Origin: Brevibacillus_H sp049846925
Lineage (GTDB): Bacteria; Bacillota; Bacilli; Brevibacillales; Brevibacillaceae
Length of the DNA: 64,000 nucleotides
Assembly (NCBI RefSeq): GCF_049846925.1
Contig: NZ_JBNCMT010000004.1
Span: 124,001 to 188,000, forward strand
Direction of reading: 5' to 3'
Shown here: piece after piece, positions 42,017 to 50,308 of the stretch
How positions within the stretch are numbered: the stretch's first letter is position 1
Layout of the letters: every line of letters begins with the position of its first letter
The notes under the pieces: generated by a model
The model's input: the letters and a program-made list of their open reading frames with translations, nothing else
Database searches by the model: none
Told to the model about the DNA's origin: nothing
Made by a program: the position numbers and the translations under genes

Positions 42017-42253
42017 TTAATGGAGCGAAATAGAGGGTTCTTCGATTTCCATCGCTACTTTTCGTTTCATCACCTCAACCATATAATACGCCACCATATG
42101 AAAAAGCTCTTCTTCATCCATTTCATTGACAAGCTTAATCAGGTCATCCTGTGTCTGCTCTGCCAATATGCCTACGACAACCGCTACAATATCCTCTTCG
42201 TCACGAGTCAAGTGGCCCCGATATAGTTCGTATAATTCATCGATAAAGCGCAT
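42017..42253 (-). CDS. Small acidic protein of the yun cluster (DUF6154-like)
   Basis: 78 residues, RBS GGGGTGAAC. MRFIDELYELYRGHLTRDEEDIVAVVVGILAEQTQDDLIKLVNEMDEEELF, read in parts, is an acidic all-helical protein similar to a Bacillus family recalled as DUF6154. It lies between yunD and yunC on the same strand, 72 bp after yunD. No function known. Confidence 0.75.
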   Translation of the reverse strand: MRFIDELYELYRGHLTRDEEDIVAVVVGILAEQTQDDLIKLVNEMDEEELFHMVAYYMVEVMKRKVAMEIEEPSISLH

Positions 42254-42325
42254 CTTTGTTCACCCCGCACATTGACTTGCTCTTATCATTCCCTAACCGG
42301 ATCAGAAAAGTAGTCGAGGAAAGTT

Positions 42326-43756
42326 TTACACCACTAGCCAGCGTTTGGTAAAGCACTCTTCCAACACTTTTTCATTCGTGATCATTTCAGCAATGATCTC
42401 CCGAAGCACCTCTGGTAAGAAAAAGTGATGTGGAGCTTCCTGAAATTCAGGATACAGTCGATTAAACATGAACATATCTACAGTCCCTATTTTATACGTA
42501 CGATCCAAATCGATAGGATACCCTGCTACAAGTACTTCCGTTACAACTGGGTTATCTTCTTCTACTCGATACCTGATTTGCAGGTTGTCTACGCCCATCC
42601 ATCCGTGCTTTTTTCCACGAAAGCCAAAGCCGATCAGTTCCTTGTGGACAGTGGAGGGCTGGATTGCCTTTTGAAGTACACTAAGTAATTGGCTTCCTGT
42701 AAGCTCAACGAGACAAGGATTAATCGGGTGGGGAAGACAGGTAAGCAAATCCTTCCGTGTCACTTCGCCTTGTTTCAAAGCATGCAACAATAATCCTCCA
42801 TTCGCCAAACCAATTTCTGCATTTGTCCAATGCCGGATACTGGCGGCCAGGAAAGAACCAAACGGTGTTTCCTGTTGCCAATCGATTAGTAGGTTCCAAC
42901 GCAAATCAGCAATTGGTTGTGCAAGGATTTCGAAAGCAGTCTGTTGATCCTGTGAGATTACTTTCTCCAGCTCAAGATCCTTGGCAAAGTCCGAAGCCGA
43001 AAAAACCTCCACTTTACCTGCAGTTATGCATCTACTTTCTTTTTCGATCTCAAGTCGTACATGTCCAATATATTCCCCGAACTTCCCTGCCTGTGCAATC
43101 CAGGTCTGATTCACTTTTTCGCCGTTAGCGAGCAGTCTGTGGGTGTGCGCACCGAGGATGACGTCAATCCCGTCAATCTCTTTTGCCATCTGGACGTCAG
43201 CATGATATCCCAAATGAGAGAGCACAAGGATGATATCGACTTCTGGTCTTAGCTGTTGAACGTATTGGAGAAGAATGGGAAAAGGATCTTTCACTTCCCA
43301 TCCGAGTTGTTCATAAAAGGTGGTAAAAGCAACTGTCACACCAAGAATCGCTACCTTGATCCCGTCCCATTCATAAATGTCATATGGGATGGCCCAGCGT
43401 GGAATTGATTGCGTTTTTACATCAACAAAGTTAGCAGCGACAACCTGGAATTCTGCCTGATCATAAAGGTGGTCCAATTCCTTTTTGGGAAATGTAAGCC
43501 CTTCGTTATTGCCGATTGTCACATATTGATAGCCAGAATGATTCAATACCCGGACATTCGCTTGACCCCACGTTGCTTCTGTTTTCATTCGCATACGGTC
43601 GGTATGATCACCGATATCAACTGTCAGGACATATTCGTTGTTTGCTTCCCACAATCGTCGTTTTTCCTTTAGACAAGTAGCGATTTGTGGCATGTTCTCA
43701 AAATGGCTGTGCAGATCATTGGTATGTAATATATGCAGCGTACAGGTCTGAGACAC
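42326..43756 (-). CDS. yunD: YunD-like metallophosphatase / 5'-nucleotidase
   Basis: 476 residues. N-terminal metallophosphoesterase domain with HTNDLHSHFENM, VDIGDHTDRM (D-x-G-D), TIGNNEG (GNH-type), LSHLGYHAD and LGAHTHRLL; C-terminal 5'-nucleotidase domain with PFGSFLAASIRHW, GLANGGLLLHAL and YKIGTVDMFMF. No signal peptide, so cytoplasmic, unlike the secreted UshA type. Together with YunC and YunE/F it forms the conserved cluster. Confidence 0.9.
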   Translation of the reverse strand: MSQTCTLHILHTNDLHSHFENMPQIATCLKEKRRLWEANNEYVLTVDIGDHTDRMRMKTEATWGQANVRVLNHSGYQYVTIGNNEGLTFPKKELDHLYDQAEFQVVAANFVDVKTQSIPRWAIPYDIYEWDGIKVAILGVTVAFTTFYEQLGWEVKDPFPILLQYVQQLRPEVDIILVLSHLGYHADVQMAKEIDGIDVILGAHTHRLLANGEKVNQTWIAQAGKFGEYIGHVRLEIEKESRCITAGKVEVFSASDFAKDLELEKVISQDQQTAFEILAQPIADLRWNLLIDWQQETPFGSFLAASIRHWTNAEIGLANGGLLLHALKQGEVTRKDLLTCLPHPINPCLVELTGSQLLSVLQKAIQPSTVHKELIGFGFRGKKHGWMGVDNLQIRYRVEEDNPVVTEVLVAGYPIDLDRTYKIGTVDMFMFNRLYPEFQEAPHHFFLPEVLREIIAEMITNEKVLEECFTKRWLVV

Positions 43757-43790
43757 GAATATCCCTCCCTCTTCTCTTCCTGATTTCGCA

Positions 43791-44615
43791 CTATGCCCAA
43801 ATTGCTTTGGAAATCATCTGAATAGCAATACCAAGAATCAACACCCGAAGCAGTAGTACAATAGTTTTTCCTTTGAGACGTTGTGCCAGATAAGCACCCA
43901 GCTTGCCGCCGATCCATGCACCAGGTGCAAGAACGAACGCATAGACCCAATGAATATTGTCATTCAAGATGTTGGTCGCACTTCCTACAATTGCTGATAA
44001 GAAAATGACAAACATCGATGTTGCCGTAGCCACATGAGGTGGAAAGCGAAACAAGACGATCATCATAGGAACAAGCAACACTCCGCCACCTACACCAAAC
44101 AAAGAAGAGGTTACTCCTACGAAAAACGCTACGGTAATAGCGACCCAACGTTTATAACCGTACTCATGGGTCACTCCTTCTGAATCGGTGAAAGTTCGTT
44201 TTACATCCCAGCCCATGTTTCTCGGTTTCAGTTTGTCCTTGACCAGCATCAAGATGAACATGGAAATCTGGAATAACCCGAACAAGAGATAGAACGACTG
44301 AATTTGCAGCATTTTATTTAAATATACGCCTGCAATGGCTCCCGGAGCACTTCCGATAAAAAACAGCCAGGCACTTTCCGTATCCACCTTTTTCTGTTTC
44401 AGAAAAGAAAGCGTGGATGACAACGCCGTGATGATAATAACCAAAAGAGATGTTCCTGTCGCCATCGCATGACTCATCGAACCTGGTTCGGCAAGATTAA
44501 CGAAATAAAGCAAGGCAGGAACAAAAAACAGGCCACCGCCAATCCCCACAATACTTCCAATCGCTCCGGCGACGATGCCAATGATGACAAATAAAACAGA
44601 CAACTCTAACAGCAT
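43791..44615 (-). CDS. yunE: TauE/SafE-family sulfite/anion exporter (YunE-like)
   Basis: 274 residues, eight membrane helices. The two halves each start with a glycine-rich motif: VAGAIGSIVGIGGGLFFVPALLYF and TSSLFGVGGGVLLVPMMIVLFRFPPHVATATSMFVI, the internal repeat typical of TauE/SafE proteins. Probable export or uptake of a sulfur-containing anion; the substrate is not known. Located between yunF (40 bp) and yunD (34 bp). Confidence 0.9.
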   Translation of the reverse strand: MLLELSVLFVIIGIVAGAIGSIVGIGGGLFFVPALLYFVNLAEPGSMSHAMATGTSLLVIIITALSSTLSFLKQKKVDTESAWLFFIGSAPGAIAGVYLNKMLQIQSFYLLFGLFQISMFILMLVKDKLKPRNMGWDVKRTFTDSEGVTHEYGYKRWVAITVAFFVGVTSSLFGVGGGVLLVPMMIVLFRFPPHVATATSMFVIFLSAIVGSATNILNDNIHWVYAFVLAPGAWIGGKLGAYLAQRLKGKTIVLLLRVLILGIAIQMISKAIWA

Positions 44616-44655
44616 GTGACTTCCTCTTCCTACTCATGCGAGCGCAAAATTCTAT

Positions 44656-45516
44656 CTAGAATAACTCAATCTGTCTCGGGTGCAATCCAGTAGCTTCTAT
44701 TCCCAACAGCTTCATGAACTGTGCCGCATTATCAGCAGCGTCACCACCGGAGTTGTTGTTGAACAGGATACAAACTTCCTGACTCTCCGATGCCAGCTTT
44801 TTAATATAAGGCGTCCATTCCATTAACTCTTCCTGACTGTAGCGATACAAATAACGGACATCTCGCCAGTTTTGCCCTTGACCAGGGTCCCTCCATCCAG
44901 CCTTGTTGCGGCCATGGAAGCGAACAAGACTTAGCTTGGACGATGTCGTCTCTGCTACGATTGGCACACATCCCGTTCCGATTTGCGGCTCATCACAGAC
45001 AACGTGTATCGCTCCCACCTCACGCAAAAAGGCAAGTGTCTTGTCACGAAGCGATTCCTCAAACCAGCTTTGGTGTCTTAACTCAACAGCTACGGGATAT
45101 CGGGAAAAATGCTGAACACAATAGCGGATGTAGTTTACGTGCTCCCGTTTACAATCAAACCAGGGCGGGTATTGGAACAAAATCATCTTCAGTTTATTGC
45201 TCGCAACAAGCGGTTGAATACTCTCTTCGAACCGGCGAAACAATTCTGTGCGATCCCCTTGCTCCTGACTGCCACGCTGATGGCCGGTCATCCCCTGATG
45301 AGGTTTGACCACAAAACGAAAAGAATCAGGCGTTTCACGTGCCCAGGCTTCATAGTTTTTTTGTGGTAAAATAGCGTAGAACGAGCTGTCAATCTCGACA
45401 ATGGGGAAATGGCTGGCGTACACAGCCAGCTTATCTCTCGCTTTTACACCCTGTGTATATAGCGTATCATGATCTCCCCAACCGCATAATCCCACATGGA
45501 TATTATTAGCGTTCAT
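44656..45516 (-). CDS. yunF: DUF72 protein (YunF-like)
   Basis: 286 residues. VGLCGWGDHDTLY, HFPIVEIDSSFYAILPQKNYEAWARETPDSFRFVVKPHQ and the C-terminal ILFNNNSGGDAADNAAQFMKLLG in sections define DUF72 (YecE-like), a TIM-barrel family. Histidines and glutamates (VAVELRHQSWFEES) cluster as in a possible hydrolase. First gene of the yun cluster. Function unknown. Confidence 0.9.
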   Translation of the reverse strand: MNANNIHVGLCGWGDHDTLYTQGVKARDKLAVYASHFPIVEIDSSFYAILPQKNYEAWARETPDSFRFVVKPHQGMTGHQRGSQEQGDRTELFRRFEESIQPLVASNKLKMILFQYPPWFDCKREHVNYIRYCVQHFSRYPVAVELRHQSWFEESLRDKTLAFLREVGAIHVVCDEPQIGTGCVPIVAETTSSKLSLVRFHGRNKAGWRDPGQGQNWRDVRYLYRYSQEELMEWTPYIKKLASESQEVCILFNNNSGGDAADNAAQFMKLLGIEATGLHPRQIELF

Positions 45517-45554
45517 CGTTACAAATCCCTCAAGTCTGAAAGGAATTTTTTCAA

Positions 45555-45995
45555 ATGGTACTTTCTGTTATGGGTAACCCTTTTCGGCATCAATCAGACG
45601 CAATACAAATCGAGAAACAGGTAATAGAGCGCCTCTTCACCGAGGGGCGAGAGGCGCTGCCAACTGAATATACGGCTTTACTCGCAGGACACGGCAGTCG
45701 GATTACGACACTCTACTCAGCTCCGCCAGATGACACAGATTTACATACCTTCAACTGGAGCGGGCAAGCCTTGCTAGATAACCTGCGTAAGATGAAACAG
45801 GATGGAGTAGAATGGCTCGGAGTGGTGCATACACATCCCACTGCCCCGCCGATACCATCATCTGCGGACAAAGCAGGCTGGCATTATCCTGAACTTAGCT
45901 ACTGGATCGCGTCTTTTATGCAAAATGAAAATGCACTTTGCTGCTACAAAATCGTTAACAACCAATTTGTGCCGATCTCGTTTACGATTGTTTGA
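45555..45995 (+). CDS. Stand-alone JAMM/MPN-family metalloprotease-like protein
   Basis: 146 residues from ATG 45555 (GAAAGGAATT upstream). It carries the JAMM signature: Glu in TEYTALLAGH and H-x-H-x10-D in VVHTHPTAPPIPSSADKAGW, with the S-x-x-D end. Bacterial JAMM proteins act as isopeptidases on sulfur carriers or ubiquitin-like proteins, or release thiocarboxylates. No ThiF/MoaD-like partner is adjacent. The 3' end overlaps the convergent OsmC gene by 14 bp. Confidence 0.85.
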   Translation: MVLSVMGNPFRHQSDAIQIEKQVIERLFTEGREALPTEYTALLAGHGSRITTLYSAPPDDTDLHTFNWSGQALLDNLRKMKQDGVEWLGVVHTHPTAPPIPSSADKAGWHYPELSYWIASFMQNENALCCYKIVNNQFVPISFTIV

Positions 45996-46437
45996 CAACT
46001 ACCTCAAATGTTGGCTCTACCGTAACTTCTACATTACCTCTCAACGCCTTGGAGATCATGCACAACTGTTCTGCACGGTGGGCAGCATGTGTCGCATTCT
46101 GCAAGATTTTTTCGTCCTGTTGGTTCAGGCGAATTGTTGGACGGTGAATAATCGCTCGGAAGCCGAGGTTTCCTTCTTCTACGGTCAATTTTCCTTCCGA
46201 ATGCAAGGTAATTGACTCGACTGGTATTTGTCGTTTATCTAGAATGGCAGCAAGTGTAATCAAGTAGCAAGTCATAGCTGATCCAATCAGCATTTCTTCT
46301 GGATTCGTTCCCTGACCAGGACCTCCTAACTCAGCAGGCACAGAGATGGTCGCTTGCATTCCATTGCCTTTTAACTCTCCCGTGCTCAGACGACCACCCC
46401 GCCAGTTCGCTTCCATATGAAAAAAATGTTGCTCCAT
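45982..46437 (-). CDS. OsmC/Ohr-family peroxide-reductase-like protein
   Basis: 151 residues. Redox-active cysteines at Cys57 (SAMTCYLITLAA) and Cys126 (AEQLCMISKAL) match the OsmC-family pair. GGPGQGTNPEEMLIGS is the dimer-interface loop. Family members reduce organic hydroperoxides or detoxify related electrophiles in the cytoplasm. The gene converges on the JAMM gene with a 14-bp overlap. I do not see an OhrR gene nearby. Confidence 0.9.
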   Translation of the reverse strand: MEQHFFHMEANWRGGRLSTGELKGNGMQATISVPAELGGPGQGTNPEEMLIGSAMTCYLITLAAILDKRQIPVESITLHSEGKLTVEEGNLGFRAIIHRPTIRLNQQDEKILQNATHAAHRAEQLCMISKALRGNVEVTVEPTFEVVVKQS

Positions 46438-46530
46438 GTGATTGATTCCCCCTACTCTGTTTGCCGGACTTTTTTTAACTTACTCTATTAGTGTACGCTG
46501 AAGTAGATAAGACTACAAACACCAGATGGG

Positions 46531-47214
46531 CTATTTGGCCATCCAATGCTTCCATACGCTCGTCGCAACCACTGACCAATTTGCCTCAGAGGTATTAATT
46601 ACTAACCAGTTTAGCTTCGATTTTTGGACTAGCGTTCGCAATTGTTCCTGCTGCTCTAGATAGTGAGCCAGGATTTGTTCGTCGCTCTCTCCATAACGAG
46701 ATATATATTTTCTCCACGCTGGAAACGGTCTCGAGTCAATGATTCGCTGTTTCATTACCTCTGGATCCATGACCAAAAGACAGCCTTTTCCTGACAAATC
46801 ATTCAATCTCTCTTCAATCGCAGAAAAATCCCAATCCCGCAAATATGTATAATTGGTTGCGTGAGTAAGGTGAAATCTTTCCAACAGATAGGTAAATCCG
46901 AACTGTTCCTGGCTTCCATCCCAGCCTCGCTCTGCAAAACGTTTCTGCTGTTGTTCCAGTGGAAGAAGTATTTCGTCAAGCAACTCGATATGGTCTTTTG
47001 CTGATAAGCTACCTTCCAGACTTCGCCGCTCCAAGGTGCGCTGTGTCATCTCTTCGCCAATCATCAGAAGTGAAGTTGAGGCTCTCTGGGAAAAAGTCGG
47101 TATGCGTTGGATCTGGCGGATCGTACAGGTTTTGCCCGTCCCTGGAATTCCTTCAATGAGTAAACCTCTTGCAGCTCCCAGAACAACTCCTCCTTTATCT
47201 GCTACACGATTCAT
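46531..47214 (-). CDS. P-loop NTPase, kinase-like, function unknown
   Basis: 227 residues. Walker A GIPGTGKTC lies at residues 22-30; a probable Walker B-like stretch is LLVMDPEVM. The helical, charged region between them (TQRTLERRSLEGSLSAKDHIELLDEILLPLE) and the C-terminal strand LNWLVINTS look like a nucleoside or small-molecule kinase (uridine kinase/AAK type). I cannot assign a substrate. Start is ATG 47214, weak RBS (GATAGAAAG). No neighbours clarify its role. Confidence 0.7.
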   Translation of the reverse strand: MNRVADKGGVVLGAARGLLIEGIPGTGKTCTIRQIQRIPTFSQRASTSLLMIGEEMTQRTLERRSLEGSLSAKDHIELLDEILLPLEQQQKRFAERGWDGSQEQFGFTYLLERFHLTHATNYTYLRDWDFSAIEERLNDLSGKGCLLVMDPEVMKQRIIDSRPFPAWRKYISRYGESDEQILAHYLEQQEQLRTLVQKSKLNWLVINTSEANWSVVATSVWKHWMAK

Positions 47215-47283
47215 TCTTTCTATCTATTGTATTGATTATTTGGCCATATAGCCATATAGAAGCGAGAAAAGACTCACGCAAAA

Positions 47284-47314
47284 GAAAAAAGCCACCCTCA
47301 TGTCAGGATGACTT
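47284..47314 (-). terminator. Terminator of the DUF2325 gene
   Basis: AAGTCATCCT / AGGGTGGCTT with G.U pairs, 6-nt loop, then TTTTTTC on the minus strand. The gene's stop codon falls inside the stem. Confidence 0.75.
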
Positions 47315-47635
47315 CGCCCTTGCTTTCATACAGTTTTGTGCTGCCATGCAATCTTCCCGATATTCACACAGCGCTTGTGAGATGGAGCACCAGGAACGTT
47401 TGGCAAAACAGATCGGCAACTCTTGCTCCTTCGCCTTCTGCTTGATTACTTTTGAAAGATTGTGATTCACATAGTCCGTCAATACGAGGATGAGATCAGT
47501 GTCTTCCGAGATAGCCTTTTTCACTGACTGCGTTTTACGCCCCGTAATATGCTGTACATCGTCAAACCCATAGCTCGATAACTTGTCTACGATATTCCCC
47601 AGGTGATCAGCACCAACGATTAGTAGCGACGCCAT
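47303..47635 (-). CDS. DUF2325 family protein
   Basis: 110 residues. It starts MASLLIVGADHLGNIVDKL, the DUF2325 core (Rossmann-like), with TGRKTQSVKKAI and CFAKRSWCSISQALC. A cluster of cysteines at the C-terminus (CFAK, CSIS, CEYREDC, CMAAQNC) suggests metal or cluster binding. A Fur-like box sits 72-86 bp upstream, consistent with a metal-homeostasis role, which is inference. Confidence 0.85.
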   Translation of the reverse strand: MASLLIVGADHLGNIVDKLSSYGFDDVQHITGRKTQSVKKAISEDTDLILVLTDYVNHNLSKVIKQKAKEQELPICFAKRSWCSISQALCEYREDCMAAQNCMKARAKSS

Positions 47636-47706
47636 AAGATACCCCTTTCATATGTATTATTTATAATTACATGGAATGATATTTTATTTGATAAGCCTAT
47701 TCTAAT

Positions 47707-47721
47707 TGATAATGATTCTCT
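47707..47721. promoter_or_regulatory. Fur-like box upstream of the DUF2325 gene
   Basis: TGATAATGATTCTCT matches the 7-1-7 Fur motif TGATAATnATTATCA at 12 of 14 defined positions. It lies in the 200-bp AT-rich region between the DUF2325 and Nudix genes. Confidence 0.55.
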
Positions 47722-47835
47722 TTGTCAATTAACAAATGTGTCCCTTGGATTTAATCTTGATAATTCCGATTTACTTACTTGGGTATACTGTAAAATAAAA
47801 TGGAGCATTTTTCAAGCTCCAATTTTCAAATATTC

Positions 47836-48315
47836 TTACTTATCAGGATCGTCATCCAAAAAATTTGAAAAAACGTTACCAATATACTCTGCCAAATAAT
47901 GTTTATCTGTCAACGCTTTGATTACTTGGTCCCGACGATGAAGATTGTCCAGCGGCCATTTACGGAATTCATCCATGTCCACCCAACCGGCCCAGGTAAT
48001 ATTTTCTCCCTCAATCCCCCCTGCCATTGGTGTGGTATCTTCCCCGATCAACTCTGCCAAAACGCCAACGCCAATCGTATGCTTTCCTTCCTCCAGATGA
48101 ATCCGCTCATCCAACCATAGCAACCGCCGAAATTGTACCAGTAATCCAGTTTCCTCCCAAACTTCTCTTTGTACAGCATCTGGAATTTTTTCCTGGTATT
48201 CGATTCCACCACCTGGCAGACTGTATTGCAATTCCTGACCGGATCGCTCCTGGATTAACAGGATTTTTCCTTGATGTTCTACAACCACGGTTACACGAAC
48301 CCGAATTTGCTCCAT
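47836..48315 (-). CDS. Nudix hydrolase
   Basis: 159 residues from ATG 48315, directly after GGAGGTAGAG. The complete Nudix box is present: GGGIEYQEKIPDAVQREVWEETG (G-x5-E-x7-REVWEETG). The N-terminus RVRVTVVVEHQGKILLIQE is the first beta strands. Substrate unknown; nucleoside diphosphate derivatives are typical. It is the second gene after the SUFU-domain gene (16-bp gap). Confidence 0.9.
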   Translation of the reverse strand: MEQIRVRVTVVVEHQGKILLIQERSGQELQYSLPGGGIEYQEKIPDAVQREVWEETGLLVQFRRLLWLDERIHLEEGKHTIGVGVLAELIGEDTTPMAGGIEGENITWAGWVDMDEFRKWPLDNLHRRDQVIKALTDKHYLAEYIGNVFSNFLDDDPDK

Positions 48316-48331
48316 CTCTACCTCCTTGCGG

Positions 48332-49093
48332 CTACACAGTTGATTCCCGGAAAAAATCAAGTGTGTTGCACTCATGTTCTTCAAATTTAGACTCTAGTGC
48401 ACTCTGCCCGTATGTCAGGCAAAAGTGGCTTTCTTGTTCTGTAATGGGAACCAGGGCGAGCACGTGAACAAGCTCCCCTCGATCGATATAAAATTCAAAT
48501 CCATCTTCCTCAAAATAAGGAGGGATGAGTAGCGCGTGTGACAAAAGAGAATTCGGCACTATCGGCTCCGTTAGCGTAAATACGCTTCCAGATGAAACAC
48601 TAGCAGCATTCAACTGATGCTGATTGATGATCTGTCTGGAGAGATCAGAGAGGTGTGCTACGATTTCATCTGACTCATTGTAGGAACAAAACGTCAGTTC
48701 TATACCTGTCACTTTGCTTAATCCTGCCGTTGCAAAGGTCCACCACCCTCTTTTTCCTTTTGGGGGAAACACGACGATCGCTATGTCACCGATATCATCC
48801 AGAATAGTGGGAGACGTTTTTAAAAAGCTGCAGTAATGCTCCACAATCTCTTTTGCCAGTGGTATTTTTCTGCTTTTACTCTCACTCTCAGCGCTTTCTG
48901 GTACTGGCTGGTGCTGGGTTATCTCAACGTGAGTCTCACTGAGCGTATCATCGTGTGTATCATCGTGTGTTTCAACCTGTGTCTTTCCGTGAGCCTCATT
49001 GTGCTTGTGCGCACGCCAGCGCCTTCCTAAATAAATCGTTGTGCTCAAAATTAGGAAACCTATTAGCAAATAGATAAGCGGAGATTCCAGCAC
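48332..49093 (-). CDS. Membrane-anchored suppressor-of-fused (SUFU) domain protein
   Basis: 253 residues from GTG 49093 (AGCAGGG 6 bp before). The frame stays open upstream but there runs through a terminator and the tRNA-Leu gene, so that part cannot be coding. One membrane helix (6-24) is followed by a His/Thr/Asp-rich linker (KTQVETHDDTHDDTLSETHVE). The SUFU-like domain begins near 95: GDIAIVVFPPKGKRGWWTFATAGLSKVTG, then HALLIPPYFEEDGFEFYIDRGELVHVLALVPITEQE. In bacteria SUFU domains are often immunity proteins for toxins, but this one is membrane-anchored. No toxin is adjacent. Confidence 0.78.
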   Translation of the reverse strand: MLESPLIYLLIGFLILSTTIYLGRRWRAHKHNEAHGKTQVETHDDTHDDTLSETHVEITQHQPVPESAESESKSRKIPLAKEIVEHYCSFLKTSPTILDDIGDIAIVVFPPKGKRGWWTFATAGLSKVTGIELTFCSYNESDEIVAHLSDLSRQIINQHQLNAASVSSGSVFTLTEPIVPNSLLSHALLIPPYFEEDGFEFYIDRGELVHVLALVPITEQESHFCLTYGQSALESKFEEHECNTLDFFRESTV

Positions 49094-49157
49094 GAACAAC
49101 CCTGCTTTCTGTTTCAATTCGATTGGTCTGCATCTTGATTGTAGTATTTCTTCATAA

Positions 49158-49190
49158 CAAAAAACACCCTGCCTGTTTAGGTAGAGTGTA
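49158..49190 (-). terminator. Terminator of the second tRNA cluster
   Basis: ACACTCTACCT / AGGCAGGGTGT (mostly paired) with a loop of AAAC, then TTTTTTGTT on the minus strand. Confidence 0.8.
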
Positions 49191-49203
49191 TCATGTTCAT
49201 CAA

Positions 49204-49286
49204 TGGTGCCGGTAGAGGGACTTGAACCCCCACGGTTTCCCTCACGATTTTGAGTCGCGCGCGTCTGCCAATTCCGCCATACCGGC
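49204..49286 (-). tRNA. tRNA-Leu (anticodon CAA)
   Basis: Class II cloverleaf with acceptor GCCGGTA, anticodon loop CTCAAAA (CAA), long variable arm and T-arm GTTCAAGTC. CCA encoded at 49204-49206. Last gene of a three-tRNA operon. Confidence 0.94.
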
Positions 49287-49297
49287 ATATTCATTTA

Positions 49298-49374
49298 TGG
49301 GGCGATCGATGGGACTTGAACCCACGAGTGCCGGAGCCACAATCCGGTGCGTTAACCCCTTCGCCACGACCGCC
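49298..49374 (-). tRNA. tRNA-His (anticodon GUG)
   Basis: Cloverleaf with the extra 5' G (position -1, base 49374) characteristic of tRNA-His, anticodon loop TTGTGGC (GTG) and T-arm GTTCAAGTC. CCA encoded at 49298-49300. Confidence 0.94.
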
Positions 49375-49389
49375 ATAATTAATAATAGA

Positions 49390-49482
49390 TGGCGGACAGG
49401 GTGGGATTTGAACCCACGAGACGGGTCTACCCCGCCTACACGATTTCCAATCGTGCTCCTTCGGCCACTCGGACACCTGTCC
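49390..49482 (-). tRNA. tRNA-Ser (anticodon GGA)
   Basis: Class II cloverleaf with acceptor GGACAGG, anticodon loop TTGGAAA (GGA), long variable arm and T-arm GTTCAAATC. CCA encoded at 49390-49392. First gene of the cluster. Confidence 0.94.
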
Positions 49483-49527
49483 ATTTATGAGAGCTTCACT
49501 TGCTAGTCAAGCACCTGACAAGATCAA

Positions 49528-49556
49528 AGTATATCAGTTGTTAAGCGACATTTCAA
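49528..49556 (-). promoter_or_regulatory. Strong sigma-A promoter of the second tRNA cluster
   Basis: Minus strand -35 TTGAAA (49556-49551), exactly 17 bp, -10 TATACT (49533-49528). The 49483-49697 stretch otherwise holds no gene. Confidence 0.75.
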
Positions 49557-49697
49557 GAGGTTTAATTTGCCAATAAACAATTGTGAAATGTAGGATAATT
49601 TTACATATTTCCTGAAAAAATAATGTCGAAAATGTTATAAACTATGTATAATTGTGGAAAACAAAAAACTACAATCCGCTAAAGGAGAAGCTAGTCA

Positions 49698-50308
49698 ATG
49701 GTCAAGCCTTGAGCAACATTGACGGCCTTACAAGGACAGGCTTCCCTTGACGATGTCCGATTAAAAGCGCTGAACGGATCATACGCTACAAGTTACTCTT
49801 GAACATCCGACACCCTATTTCTTTCGTGCTGAGTGGATGATTAACCTTGGTGTGGACGTCAAACTGCTGAATGAAGAGTGTTAAGAAACTGGATCAGGGA
49901 AATTTCCAAGTGGCTCGCATGGGTTGGCTTGCCGATTACAATGATCCGATGACGTTTCTCCAGCAATTTAAAGATAAGAATGACTTGAATAACGATACTG
50001 GTTGGGAAAATAAGCAATACCAAGAACTACTGACTCTTGCTTCACGTGAAGCAAATCCTGATAAGCGTAAACAATTATTACAACAAGCAGAGCAAATTCT
50101 AATGGATGAGATGCCTGTTATTCCGCTATATTTCTACTCTGGCAATTACGTGAAGAACGTAAGGGTACAAAATGTTATCCTTGATCCGTTAGGTAATGTT
50201 GATACCATACTCATACCAAGAAAGAGGTACATGCATGTCCTATTACATACTATATTTTCTAATTTTTTTAATCGTATTGCTTCTTATGGTAATCGTATTA
50301 CTAACTAA
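49698..50308 (+). pseudogene. Decayed oppA-type peptide-binding protein gene
   Basis: Behind AAAGGAGAAG an ATG (49698) starts a frame stopped after four codons. Further pieces in different frames read DDVRLKALNG (49748-49777), LEHPTPYFFRAE joined directly to WMINLGVDVKLLNEE (49798-49880), and KKLDQGNFQVARMGWLADYNDPMTF to DEMPVIPLYFYSGNYVKNVRVQN (49871 on). The intact OppA at 32418-34058 shows LEHPTPYF-like and LGADVK-like segments about 230 residues apart, so a large internal deletion and at least two frame changes have occurred. The last frame stays open to 50308, overlapping the next gene's start. Confidence 0.85.

Noticed and set aside
44616..44655. Separate promoter for yunE
   Set aside because: Gap of 40 bp has no convincing -10/-35; yunF-yunE probably cotranscribed.
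49094..49294. N-terminal extension of the SUFU-domain frame
   Set aside because: It overlaps the terminator and the tRNA-Leu(CAA) gene, so the coding start must be near the GTG at 49093.
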